DNA of 64,000 nt from Echinococcus granulosus (lineage: Eukaryota; Platyhelminthes; Cestoda; Cyclophyllidea; Taeniidae), in NCBI RefSeq assembly GCF_000524195.1, contig NW_020170410.1, forward strand, positions 710,908-774,907, read 5' to 3'. The notes beneath the pieces were generated by a model, which did no database searches, was not told where the DNA came from, and worked only from the letters and a program-made list of their open reading frames with translations. Positions 38,401 to 51,300 of the stretch are shown here, in pieces (position 1 is the first letter of the stretch; each line of letters opens with the position of its first letter). The position numbers were made by a program, and so were the translations under genes.

Positions 38401-41400
38401 CCTTTGAAGCTTTAGGGGTTAAAAGCCGCGTTCAAACGTGTATTTTCGCTTTTACAAAGCCTTTATTATTAAGGGAACCTATATTTAAACAAAAGCTTTT
38501 TGACAGTTGCTTCCGTTTAAAATAACCAAAAAAATAAGTATACAAGCATATGTCTTGTCAAAATTTGCCATAAATAGAGTGAATTTCTACATTTGAGTAG
38601 AATTTTTTGATGCCGACAAGAAGTCACTACTTTGATAGGCCTGACGCTTTAATTCTAACAACTGTAAATGGTTTAATTTAGATCAGATTTGTAATCCACA
38701 AAATGCTACAGGAAAATACATTTGCTTGGGAACTTCCATAAAAGCAAGTCTAAAGGCAGTTGTTGTTATGCAGCTTGGGGTGACTAACGAGACAAAAGAC
38801 AGCCACGTTGGGATCTATGCCATCGTTTGGAAGGGAGAGTAAAAAAATACTCTGACAGCTTGAAAAAGCCATGGCATATATAGGGGTGATGTAGCAATAC
38901 TCTGCCCCGGTAATTACAGATGGGAAAAATAAATTCAATACTTACCTATTTTTTCATACTGTATATTTAGCTAATTTGACAGGATGAATAACGCCTAGAA
39001 AACAAATTTCACAGTGTACAAAATTCGTTATTTGTTTTATTTTAGGTAAGAATTACTAGCATCTAACTTACGAAGAATTTGTAACATTTTGGTCCTATTT
39101 GCATTTATCGTTAAATGTTCATCTAAAATCATCCCGTTTGGAATATAATTTTTACTTAAAACTTATAAGTAGCGCCTTTGTAAGAGCCATTGGTGCTGTT
39201 TGGAGCTGACTGTTAAATATTTCACTTAGAGTAAAATGCAGCATACAGGAATTCGAATTTCATCACAACCGAAAACTACACATTATGTCTCATTCATTAT
39301 CTTAGTATGCTCACTTTGAGCTGACAAACGAAAATTTATAGGGGAAATACACTACTCCAGTGGAGAGAATTGATTGAATCGCACTTAAAACCGGATATGA
39401 ACCTACCAAAGATGTTTAAAATTTATATGTCGCTTTATGCAAAGGTTAAACTACTAAGAAAGGTCCATTTACAACTGGGTCTTGAATGGCATACTAAATG
39501 CACTTGCAACTAGTCACAGGATAAATAATTCTACATTAACTGGCGTTCTTCGGTCTTTCCCCAAAAAATTGCAAATCTTGTGCTCTTGTTTAATGCATCA
39601 TTGAAAATGATGAGAGAAAATGGGTTTAACGATACACAGGATTCATTGAAAATAGGCATGATTTTTAGTCGAGTTTCATGACTATAAATGATAAAATCGT
39701 CCATCCTACTAACAAACGAGGTTGAGCCCGCATTGTGTTGCGTGACTAATGTTTTCTCTGCAGAAATATGCCTTTTTGTTTAAAGTTTGACCGGAATGCC
39801 CTACACTAGCTAAAAAATGGACCTTAGCAGTTAAAATAATTTTAAATGGCCAAAAATGTCGCAGTCTTCTTCCACTGAGTTAAACCAGTAGATGGTAATA
39901 AATTGCATTTAAATTTAAAGCCACTGTCCATCAAAGTTATTGAGTAACAAGTTTTTCAAACATATTTTCAAATAAGTTAGCCTGCCAGGGCTACAAAAGA
40001 ATATTTGCCACTAGAAAGACTTTATAAAATCGTCACGCAGTTGAGCAGCATGGAGTAAACCGTAGGTGGTAAATCAGTAGTAGAATAAAACTGCAATGAC
40101 CTTAGTCAGGTATTTCAAGATAAACCTTCTTCCTTATATTTACCACTTGTTTTTTCAAATATTAAGACCAATTTGTGCAATTTTTGTGCTTTTCAAGTAC
40201 ATTTCACCGCCCTGCTATGGATGATTATGGCTAAAAATTAGCTCTCTTAAGGAAAAAGATTAAAGTAATTAAGACTTGTGGGCAAATTTTTAAATGCTAG
40301 GCTACCGCTATCTCATTCTGAATATAAAATGTATGGTTTTTCAAAGGAAAAGTAAGGGGACTCAAATAGACGTTATTCAGACACATGTACCACTACATCA
40401 CGAGCAAATGTGTTTTAAATAAGCAATAGTGTAACAAAATATATTTATTCTAGCTGTTTACTTGGCATCCCGGGTTCACTATTTCCTATGATTTAATCAC
40501 TATCTGCCATTCATGACGTCTCAACTGCACATCTAGTTACTAATACTGCCTTACATTCTGGAATGCCTCGTTGTGCCCTCCGGGATGACTAGGAGGGCTG
40601 CAATTAGTGAGCTCCAAGAAAAGGCATCTCTCTGTAGACCTGCCAGAAGATGCTACGTACTACAGCATTGATTGCTAGCAGTTACATCAGTTACTCATTG
40701 ATGAGGCCAGAGTAGATCTAGTGAATTAAAGCAGCTTGCAAAACCTTTCCCATTAGGTCTGCAGTCACAGCGATTTATGTCACTTTTCCGACAGTCTTTC
40801 TTCTCCGAGTACTGACTTTGGCAAGTTTTCCTTAAAGTAGTTGGCACAAGAATACTCTTGTTGCAGAATATGAGCTGATCTTAACTGCGGCTTTGAAGTG
40901 AATTTATTTCTCACAAAGTTTTCTTTTTTATGAACAGTATAATCAGCCTGATTTACGCCTGTGCTTCCACTTACGCGATTACTCTAATTTCCTTCTGTAA
41001 AGAAAATTCACCTTTATCCATAATAAGCAGTTTGTTGCAAGTCAAGGGAAGACTGGCAACGACCGTAGTAAAAGGGCGACCATGAGGACAACACTCAGAA
41101 AAGGAGGTGATGAATGAGTTTCTAATGTATTTAACTACGCTTTTCTGCCACTGTTTTTGTGACATTTTGCCTTAAAAATGTCTTAAGCCCTTAACTCTTT
41201 TATGCGCTAAAAATAAGGCTATTTTACACTGGTATGCCTCATTAGACTCTTGGGATAAATCGGAAGCTATTATGTAACAGAGCGATGCTGTTCACTGATG
41301 CAAAGAAACAAAAGGAAGAAATTTTGATCATAAAAACAAACTTTTGTTCTTGAAATAAATTTCCAAATCTACTTAAGCGGCCCAATTTTATTATGTATAA

Positions 41401-42639
41401 ATTTACTGAGGTCAAAATATCTTGAATATTGTATATGACTAGGCCTACGTTGAACCTGAGAGAAATGTTGCCCCGGTTGGCATCGATGAATTACATGTCT
41501 TGAAGCTGTGTTGGGTTTCGTATCCACGGCTTCCCTAAAATCTTAGGAATCATGTTGATAAAACGGTGATGGAAAGTCCTCAAGTGCACTTTTATTATCT
41601 GAGATGGTTTCACATTATCACATTTACTTGAAGTTTATTTAAAATTAATCATGAGTTAGCATATCAGAATGAAAGCCAGTACTCGATGAACTTTTCTACT
41701 GTTAAAAAGAGTTAGCGAAAACATGAGTTCATTCCGAATCAAAGATGAATTTGAAGTTTGTGACTTTTTGCAACAAAAGTGACAACTAACATGATTAACA
41801 GACATGCAACCCACAGATGACAGTTGATCTGCTCCTTTTGCGAACTGTTTTCTCTAAAATTACTAAAAATTGTTTGATTTGACAAATGATTAAATATGAT
41901 TTAATGAAGAAAGAAAATTTACTACAACCTCTTTCATAATCAAGAGGTACTTCTAAGAATCGTTAACAGTTATCCACCTAACTTGTGTGAAGCCTTCATC
42001 AAAACCGCTTTGCCACCAATGAATCACTTCGTAAATGCAATAAACTCTACCTATTCCAATCAACTGGCGTGCACCTTTTAGGCAGTGGTTAAGTTGCTTT
42101 GGGATTTAATTCATTCCACTCCTCTGAGTACAAAAAACCCACCAATAAAAAGCAATTTCTGTCCAATTTTAGCCAGATAATTTATAACAGGTCTTCTTTG
42201 ACTTGATTCAAAACTATTCTCAAGTACAAAAACCTGGAAAGCGAGGACTCCTTCCCATTTTTAGCTCTCTAACTCATTTAAAGTAGATTTTATTCTAAAC
42301 TTCTGCATGGGAAAGTCTTATTTTATATTGTAATTTATAACACCGTATTTTTGCTAAAAATAAACTAACGTCAACTCATGAACGAAAAGATATGGTGTAG
42401 AGCACTTTCTATAGGAAGAAGCGTTTAATATTGATAAGGAGTTGTGAGTTGCCGGAATGGCTAAACCTCATCAAACAAGGTCATTAGCAGTTTGAGTTAA
42501 GCATTTTAATATGATTTAATTAGGTTTGCCGTCAAATACCAAATGCTAATTAGGATTATTTGAATGGGGGTTAGCGTAATAATTGTCACAGAAGTTCCTC
42601 TCTGTCTTTCAATGCAATCTACGCGACACAGAATAGGAG

Positions 42640-42960
42640 TTTCTGCTTCCTTGCAAGGCAACTCGCACGCACACGCACATACGCATGCACGCACCAATCA
42701 GCGGCGAAGTTCACCTGAGTGAGTGCAGCTCAGCTTTTATCGATTAATAAATTTGCGCACGCGTACACGAATCGGCAACGTCCCGACCTCAAACGCAAAC
42801 GCACGCGCGCACGTGCGTTCAGAGCAGAAGAGGTAGTGTCTGGTGGAGCAGACGCAGCAGCAGTTGTGGCAGTCAAAATTGCACCTTCGTCGACTTTAAT
42901 TGAATTGTACAGGCATTAACAACAAGTAGTGGTTGTGGTAGTGGTGGTGGTAGTGGGGGT
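42640..42960. promoter_or_regulatory. CpG-rich, alternating purine-pyrimidine island with a CCAAT box; possible distal innexin A promoter
   Basis: Three runs of strictly alternating pyrimidine and purine (42664-42694, 42754-42769, 42799-42818) made of CG, CA and TG steps, a Z-DNA-prone pattern rich in CpG. CCAATCAG lies at 42694-42701, and a GTGGT-rich tract at 42926-42960 follows. A very similar combination sits upstream of innexin B at 59.76-60.12 kb. The island lies 5' of innexin A in its transcription direction, about 13 kb from the ATG exon. With the acceptor-like site at 29457-29460, it could be a promoter with an untranslated first exon. This is inference. Confidence 0.35.
42926..42960. 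repeat. GTG-rich simple repeat
   Basis: Imperfect GTGGT/GGTGGT tract on the plus strand, ending in a run of G. Confidence 0.7.
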
Positions 42961-44441
42961 TTAACGAGTGGGCTAATGAAATATGTAGCACTTAGCCCTT
43001 CCCCTGTCCTCCTCTTTTTCCCTTCTATTTCCACCCCTGGAAGTACAAATGATTAATCTCACTTGGGTATATCGAACTATTGCTGCTGGCTACATGCCTT
43101 CCTACGCGTGGCCGTGTGCTTTAGCAGCGCCTGAAGGAGTAATAAATGCCCGGTCAGATGTCTCAACGCGGTCGAGTGCGGTTTAGCCCAGCTGAGCAGG
43201 AACAGATACTTCCGTATTGGCCCCACTTTACTGCCTGATATTCATCACCTTATGCATCCAATAGAGGTGGTCAGACGCAAATCCTCAAAATCTTAATGTA
43301 ACGTACTATTTAATGCCAGATTTTCTGGTGGTTAAAAACGGCAACAATCCAAGGTAGGCAAGGAAGTAAGTCAATAAACAGCTAGATGTTTGGTAATATT
43401 TCTTATATCTCTTCTACTCTGAAGGGTTTAAACTGCAACATGTTAACGTAAGTCATTTTAAGATATCAACAAGGTAATCAGACACTTAAAATTGGGTAAT
43501 TTGAGTATGTATTGAGGCATAGTGGAGTCTTAGCCAACCAACAATTTAATGTGCGTTTGCAAATGCATTTTTGTAGGATGTGGAAAGCTTACAGGGGACT
43601 GCATTTATAGGTTTAGAGGAGCTAAAATCTCCCGGGAGTTCTTTTACCAAGTAAGTTACAAGTGATTTGGTCAGGCAAACGTCTTCCCTGACAGCCAACC
43701 AATTTGTTAAATTTCTTTTATCAAATTGTGTTGGCATATTTTGGAGTGATGGATTCTGGAATAATGCCACTGAGAGAGGCATTTTAACGTCGATTTTCAG
43801 GCAATTACTGAATTATAAGAGTTATGAGTACTAGCATTGCCCTATGAAGTATTCTAAAGTATTCATTCTGCAAACAAAATATTCATACAATTAATTACAG
43901 AGTAGGGTCTGCAGGATTAAAACCCATTGCCTTTTGTATATCTTTCCGGGAAAAGGGGTAGATATAATCAGTCAAAACTACTCAACTGTCTTAGGATTCT
44001 AGTGTTCTCCGTTTTACTGTGATTTAAGCGGCATATTTTAATTATGTGAAAGTCGTTTTCCCCTTTCTCAAAAACTTTTCACTCCCACGCTACGAAAGCA
44101 CTTACATTTCATCTATATTGTACTGCTAGGGCAAATACGGGTAAGCTACTGACTTCATACCTCACTCAATGGCAAAATATTCTTTTCGCAGACATATAGG
44201 ATAATAATACGCATATTGTAAGACGACTTTCTCTTGATAATATGGGTGAACTTAATGATATGAGTGGGTATCTGAGAGGTGCTTGCGGACATAAGGGAGG
44301 TGTGACTCTTTTTTACAGCAGCGTTGGCCTAACCCACACACTCACAACTGCAAGTTGTTTTTTTTTCTTTTGTTCGGTGCGGTTGCATTCGCTAAAACCT
44401 GGCCCATTCGCATGCTCGTGCCATGCGTTGGAAGTAACGAT

Positions 44442-44465
44442 AAAGAAGAAGAAGAAGAAAAAGAA
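44442..44465. repeat. Purine run with (GAA)n
   Basis: Uninterrupted purines with about five GAA units. It continues as a mostly purine tract to about 44525. On the innexin B strand it is pyrimidine-rich and probably lies in the 3' UTR or flank. Confidence 0.8.
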
Positions 44466-44943
44466 TGGAGAGCAGGTGGAAGAGGGGGAAAAAGATTTGA
44501 GCAGAGAAGAGAGAAGTATGAAAAGTGGGCGGCAATCACATGCATGGTGGGATGGGTTTTAGGGACGCGACTGCGAGCAAGGACAAATTTCTGTGTAAGT
44601 GCGCAGGCTTGTGCACAATACCTTGTGTAGTAGCTGATAGCGACGCTAACAGACGGCGCTTAAATGTACAGATTTGTCGATTGGAAAGGAAAGTCGTGAT
44701 AGTGGGGTGTTTAGAGAGAAAGAGAAGACTGGCGTTCATCATGGTCCCACGGAGTGCATACACAACGGGGATTATCCTTTTTTTCGGTGATGTCTAAGAA
44801 TAGGGATTTCAAAAATATACCTAACTAGTCACTCACGCATTTCTATGGGGGTGGGGGGCAATGTATTGCGAGGAAGTTGAGAGAAAGAAATAAGGTAAGG
44901 GAGTGGAAAAGGACCAGGGGATTACTAGGGGCTCAAGTGGACC

Positions 44944-45352
44944 CTATACAGCACTTGAGCCCCTATTAACTGTCTCTAGCAGTCGGTTGACATCCTCTTC
45001 CGTACCAGTAATCTTGGCTTGTCGATAGTTCTTCCACAGAGTTGCAGTGACATCCAAGGCTATCAGATCACTGGCAATTTTGGAGACGATGTGGAGGATA
45101 AAGATGCCATCTGCACCGAGGTTTTGATTAACAAAACGGGTGCAGTCTCGTTCCTCCGTGCTGGAGATGAGTCGCAGCGCCTTCAGGTACTGCTTTATGT
45201 AACAGACGCGTCGTACGGGAAGCATGGTGTTGATGGTCCACTGAATGGTGTTCATTATCGTCAAAGAGCAGAGGATGACGAACCAAAACCAAAGAAATAT
45301 ATAGATCTTCTCTACAAAATTGTTTATTGGGAGGACACATTGCAGGGAGTAA
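44944..45352 (-). CDS. Innexin B coding exon 3
   Basis: Encodes the end of the split Ser272 to residue 407 and the TAG at 44946-44944. It opens YSLQCVLPINNF, runs through segment four (IFLWFWFV) and ends in a cytoplasmic tail of about 100 residues finishing RGSSAV. The acceptor is CATTCTAG/TTACTCC. Confidence 0.93.
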
Positions 45353-48300
45353 CTAGAATGACAAGAAAAATAGTGGAGAAAATGTTTTGTTTATAGGTTT
45401 GGCAGTCAAATTAAAGAAAGTCGAATTGTAACCTAAGTAATCGACTTCTTTTACAGTAGAGGGATTTAAAACGAGGTTCGAAATACTGGTAACTAAATTT
45501 GTTGATGTGAAGTTGAACAACCCTCGAGAAATAAAAAAAGCAATTATTTTTTGAATGACAAAGGTTCGTCTCAATTTATTTTGTTTAGGGATAAAGAGGC
45601 AATGAAATGAAATTCAGCAAAGTGGATTTTGAATTGCTGAGTAAAAGTGCTTCTTGGTAGAGATGGAGCATAAGTAGGAGGGTGATTCGTTTTTTCTCCT
45701 GCTTCCACGAATGGGTAATCGGGTGTAGCAAGCGAGGCAATTACATCAAGCCTTTCTTTCTAAAGCCTACCGCAATCCCAGGGGAAATTGAAACTGCTCT
45801 ATTTTTCTTACGTGACAAAAAATATTTTTTTGAAGACTAAAATAGCAGGCTCGCGCGCCAACTCTTAACTGCACACACACTTATCTGTGGTTAGGTAGAA
45901 AAAGCCAGCCAACTGTTATGGCTTTGCTTCGCGCCCCTGCTCCAAAAGGGATTTAATCTGCTGTCGACACTTATGTTTACTAGTCTCTCGGAGGAAAGAC
46001 CACATTTGAAAAGTAGCTTAAATTATCTCTTAAATCCCATGTTGACGTACTAGACAGCAGAAAGTTTCATTATGCTTTTTCTCTTTGTGACATTATTCGC
46101 CTCGCTGAGTTATTTATCTAATATAGCTGCCGGAGGCGATCGTAAAGTTGTGAAAATGAAAATCACCATTCTCTCGAGAAATAAAGCAGTATTAACAAAG
46201 AAAATAAAACCGTGAGAAAATCTGATCAAAATGAGGTCAGGAGAGAATGTCTGGTAATGCTTGTCCATTCTAGAACGGCAAATCTAAGAATTATAAACGG
46301 AGAAAACGCAAAATTTTACGTTTTGTCCCTTTTGAGAGTAACTACACCTACTTTAAGGAAAAAACATGGGACAGTTAATTAAGAGGTCCATTTAAAGTTC
46401 TTTGGAAGCCAACTACAAAAGTTGCTGACCTTATAACAATATAAAAATTAGTAATTTATTTACGTAAGTTTGCTTCAAATCAAATACTACTTGGGAAACC
46501 TGTGAGTAGTACCGTTATTGTGTAATTATCAGTTACTAACTTTTATTATATTGTCAATAAATTATCTTTTCATTGATGGTTTTTAGCTATCACAGCTACA
46601 CCATAGCAGTTGATAACAGGCAAAAGGAATAACCAACTTTTTTTCCTTGGTTGTTGATGCTTTTTGCCTTTCTGGTACCAAAAACCATCATTGTAATGGC
46701 TACTGGATTATTATTTTCCCTTTATATTAGAAGCTATGTTGACTCATGTCATCGTCAAAACAATGTTTTGGTGCCCCGATTTCTATTTGGTGGTAGTTTA
46801 GCCAACTGCGACCATGCAGTTTTGACGATTTGATATGAGGCAGGCTGACAGTAATGCTTACTGCCACCTCACCACCTTACGATCAGGATTCGGTATCCGG
46901 ATTTCCCAAGCACTATTATGGATGTAAAAATAGCTCTGCAGTGGATTGTTTGAACCTATAAGTTGGAAGTTTTGGTAACTTGCCTAGCCTGAACCTACGC
47001 AAAGCCTGGACGCGAGGGTAACTGAGAGAAGGCGAGAGAGGGTAACTAAACTGGGATTTATTGAAGTGACCTCAACCGGTTTACGAAAGGTCAGCAGCGC
47101 TAGCTAATGGAAAGATTTTTTCGCGACGTTTTACACATTCTAATTATTTTAACGCCTCGGCATACCATAGGTCATTATGAGAGCTCATAACCAAAGGCAG
47201 GCTTTTTACAGAACAAGTTGGAGCTTGGGCGAAACCTGACAAATGAATCTTAAAAGATAAAGTGTTATCATTACTAAGTTTTTGAGATATCTGTCTATTT
47301 ATGATCTAAAAATTACACCGGTGGTTAATCTTCTCTGAGTTAGTTTAACAAAGCGAACTACACACCAAAATCCGTACAATTGTTTGTAGGGTAAATAACA
47401 TTTGAGGAACTTCTGTGACTGAGACATCGATGAGTGATAAATTATGTCATGTTAAATATAATTAACCCATTTATTAACTATGCTTTATAAACCCTTAAAA
47501 TTAACAAAACAAGGCAGTATTTACTTGAAAAGGAACTTTTGAAAAGGGACAAGTGATTGATCCCCAAATCATATATGTTTTCCCTATCTCACGAAAATAC
47601 CATTTAGACAGGCGACTTAAGAGGCTGCAGAAAAGAAGGCCTTTTGCATGAACATTCGCCCAAACTGGGTAAGAAAAATCAACCTAACCAAGATTTACTG
47701 AAAAACATGAATAATGTATGTGGGCTAGTGCATACATCCGGCAACCTCGATAACCCAATGAGTGGCATTTCAGCGGGAACTCATTCACCACAAATAAACA
47801 TTTTTAAACCCAAATATGTATTTATTTTTGACAAGTGATAAGTAGCAGGAATAGAAATATAAACAATTTGTGAAGGTTTTATTTGCTAAAGGGAAGAAAA
47901 TACCTTAAATACTGTGGCTAATATGGAAAAATCCGTTTCCACTTCTACCACAAGAAAGGAATTATCTCCTGTAACCCTATTTTGAGCACTTTAAATGTCT
48001 CTTCCTTTCGGAAAACCACTAAACTTGCTACCATTTTTAATTGTAACTGGGGAAACTTGTGATCCTCGTAAAAGTACATACTCCTTAAATGTCTCCACGA
48101 GTAGGCACCAAAATATTTTAGTATGTTGCTTAATTAATTACTTAGCAATGAATGCTATTGGCATGAACTCGCAGAAAAGGAGATTTTGTCGCTTAAACAA
48201 AAGCATCTGGTCTGTAGTTAATAAATCATTAAATTATCCCTACAAGGTGGAATTAACTTCACTGCAACACTTGCGTGATCCGGTGGCGCATTTTAAACTG

Positions 48301-51300
48301 CGAAAGTTGGGTCAGCAGCAGGCACTCACAGTCTTGATTCCCCCTTATAATAATTTACCTTTACGTGATCTAATAATAAGGGCCTTTAAGAAAAAGCTTT
48401 CTTTCCCCATTTCTAGTGCAAGGTAGAAGCAGTGCTCAAACTCCGTGCCGACAAAAGATTCGGCAGAATTGCGTGACAAAGGAAAAGCCGAAATCGGCTG
48501 CAAATCGGCAGCCGAGTGCCTTACTGTAAAAGTATTTTTCCTACAAAAGGCGGGTATATTTGGTAATAGAGAAATATCATAAAAGAAGTCAAAGTATTGT
48601 TGCAGTTTCATTTCTTGCGCTTCCTCCGGGGACGAAATTTTGAAGCATTGTTGCCCTGTTAAGTGAGCAACTTTTGACATCTTTTGGTGCTCTTGTTTGC
48701 CTAGCAGATAATGATACAATTACAATGACTAAAAATTTTCCTTACATCATCACTTTTATCGTCACCATGAGGTGCAAGGTGCCTTCGCAATCCTAGGTGA
48801 TGTCACCTCCACCGTTTCAAAATAGCTGCTTTTATTTTTCTAATTCGTAGCCTTTGAATGAAGTATCCCACCGTTATCGTATAAAAACACGACATTCCGT
48901 AGGGTTGAACAAAAAACCATTTTTATTACGTGTATATATTTTTCGAAATTGTGAAACATCTAGGATTATTTATGTAATTTCTGTTCCGCTCTTTTTGTAT
49001 AAAAAATCATCGATTTACATTTTTGGCTCCTAAATTTTTTAAAAAGTCACCACCAGTTGATAAGCACATATCCTCTTTTCAGTTGGAGAGGCAACATTTC
49101 CTTCTTCCAGAAGGGTTGATCTTATCTCGACTGCATCGACTTTTATGCCATTACTTGCCATCTATTGACAAGTAAAAAAAAACACTTCTCACAAAGCTTT
49201 GGTTACTACTACTCAGTGAGAGAAAAACGGAGTATTTTAATTTTTCCTATAGGTTTTAAAATAATTTAAAATTTAAGCCTCATATGTTACAATGGATGTC
49301 GCAGGAAGTGTAGCTCTTTGGAAACTGGAATAAAATTAGCACCCCTCTTTTATACGTACGTTTTTGATTAACTGTACAGTTGAATGACATTTGCGAAGGC
49401 TCATAGAATTACCCTCCCTTGAGTATTAAAAATGGAAAGTAATAAGACTTTTTTACATGACCAGTTAATGACCACCCCTGAGCAAGGTAATATCTTGAAA
49501 TTGCCATCCTCATGCTTTAAAGTGAAATAGTAACACTGGGAACTGTAAACGGGGCATACGTCGCGGGGTTGTTTGATTGTATGAATTTACATTTTAGCTG
49601 TACAGGCAATATAGCCTCGGTGCGGTGGCTGGGAATTAATTTGGAGCATCGTTAATTTTGTCTGCAAGTAATTTAGTGAGCCAACCACTCTATCATTGGT
49701 TAACTGCAGGCCTACGGTGTCAAACCATGCAATATTTTCCGACAGCATCTTTCCTCACTCCGCCTTCTCCACTCTGCATGCCCATCTCTCCTTGCCCCGG
49801 AGGCACATATAGACCTCCACGTCAGCTCAATACGACGTTAAAATATAGGGGAGAAATGCGTGTGATAGAGGCAAAATCTTTTAAAGAAATTCAACCGGAG
49901 AAAAGTATTAAAGGGTGAGTAGTGACGAGGTTGAAAAAAGATGAATGAAGTTGTTAGGGTCATTTGAAATTCGTACAATCTTCAGTTGAGAAATGCTTGT
50001 TTAACGACTTTCTAAACCTCATCTTTGTGCATTAAGTGCAGGGAGCACTAATTTAGTTCCTTGAAAATCCCAAATACAATTGAAATTCTGTAATCATTGT
50101 AAGATTGGGGGCCCGGAAATATCATCTTAATCCATCTCAAATTAATCCAGTCTAACACCTTATGGAAGCATCCAAAGGGCTGCTTTTTAAAAAGAATATG
50201 TAAGAGATTCTACAGTTAAACATTATTTAAATAGCTATTTAGGTTTATTTTATTTTGTTTGAATCACGAGTTCCAACAAAATGAACCACTTTTTAAGTCT
50301 CCCTTATGCTAAGCGCTTCATCTTCAAAAACGCCTGATTCATTTTTCCTTTCTAACAGTCAATGTATGCGGTGGGAATAAGTCCAATGACCCGAGTATCA
50401 CCGCAACGAAACACGGTTTGGAAATGTGTGGAGTTTTACCCTTGACTTGGCCAAAAACATGTTGACTTGAGACTAATTAGCATCCCCGCCGTTACAGCTT
50501 GCAAATTTCAAAGGCACTGCATAATAACAACCATTTTCGTGGCCCTTTTAACTAAACTGTTTCTGGCGTCTACTTCAATTTCTGCTGGTCTTGGGTAGCA
50601 AGCAGATAATTAGTAGCTGATTGTACCTGGGGCCTTGCAATACTTTCTCAGATTAAAATAAAGTAAAACTTCTTTTACCGGAGGTTAAATAAACATGCTT
50701 AAATTTTGCCTAGGGTTTTGAAAAAGTCATTTAAAACGTCGACATTTATTAATTGTGTTTTGTCCCAAATGTTCATAAAGAAGGAGCTCACTTATGTTTA
50801 GATAATTAATAATAAAATTCTGGTAGATTTGAAAAAAAGTAGTACGTTTAGGAAACGGAACTATATTAGGCTTATAAATAAAAACTACTATTTCATGGAT
50901 TTTACTCAATTAAATGCTGTTGTGTCTAAACTCACAATTTTACAAGCGAAGAGGAGTTTGTACAGGACGTAGTAGTTCCTCAGTGCTTTAGGAAGTGGTG
51001 AAGCCCATGTTGTGTGATATTTCAAGAGAAAGTTATAAAAAAATGAATGAGTAAAACCACGTTATGCAGAATTAGTTCCGGGGTTGTGGCACACTACATG
51101 GATAGACAAGGGAAGCATGATCAACCCAGTTTACACCCACACATATATTTTATCCTAAACAAAGCATGTGTATGCTGCTTCCGCCCTAAACATTGAAGCG
51201 TATAGGTCCGTTGGATAGAATTCTCAAAAAAAACGCTGGCTAGCTGCAAGGACTAGTTACACTGAGAAGATTAGTGGGAATATAATATGTGATTTTACGT

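Larger units (their letters stand above)
29457..44943. other. Intergenic region between the two innexin genes
   Basis: About 15.5 kb separates the innexin A 5' exon from the innexin B stop codon. No gene is supported. A moderately GC-richer patch lies at about 36590-37250, a CpG-rich island at about 42640-42960 and a purine-rich tract near 44442-44525. Frames such as 34137-34547 (136 codons, minus) have no recognisable domain. The region should hold the innexin A promoter and the innexin B 3' UTR. Confidence 0.5.

Noticed and set aside
44242..44797. Several overlapping frames in both strands just downstream of innexin B
   Set aside because: They arise from purine-rich low-complexity sequence and show no protein features.
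47995..48719. 143-codon plus-strand and 124-codon minus-strand frames in innexin B intron 2
   Set aside because: They have no domain, no splice context and no ordered composition, and lengths like this can arise by chance in 64 kb.
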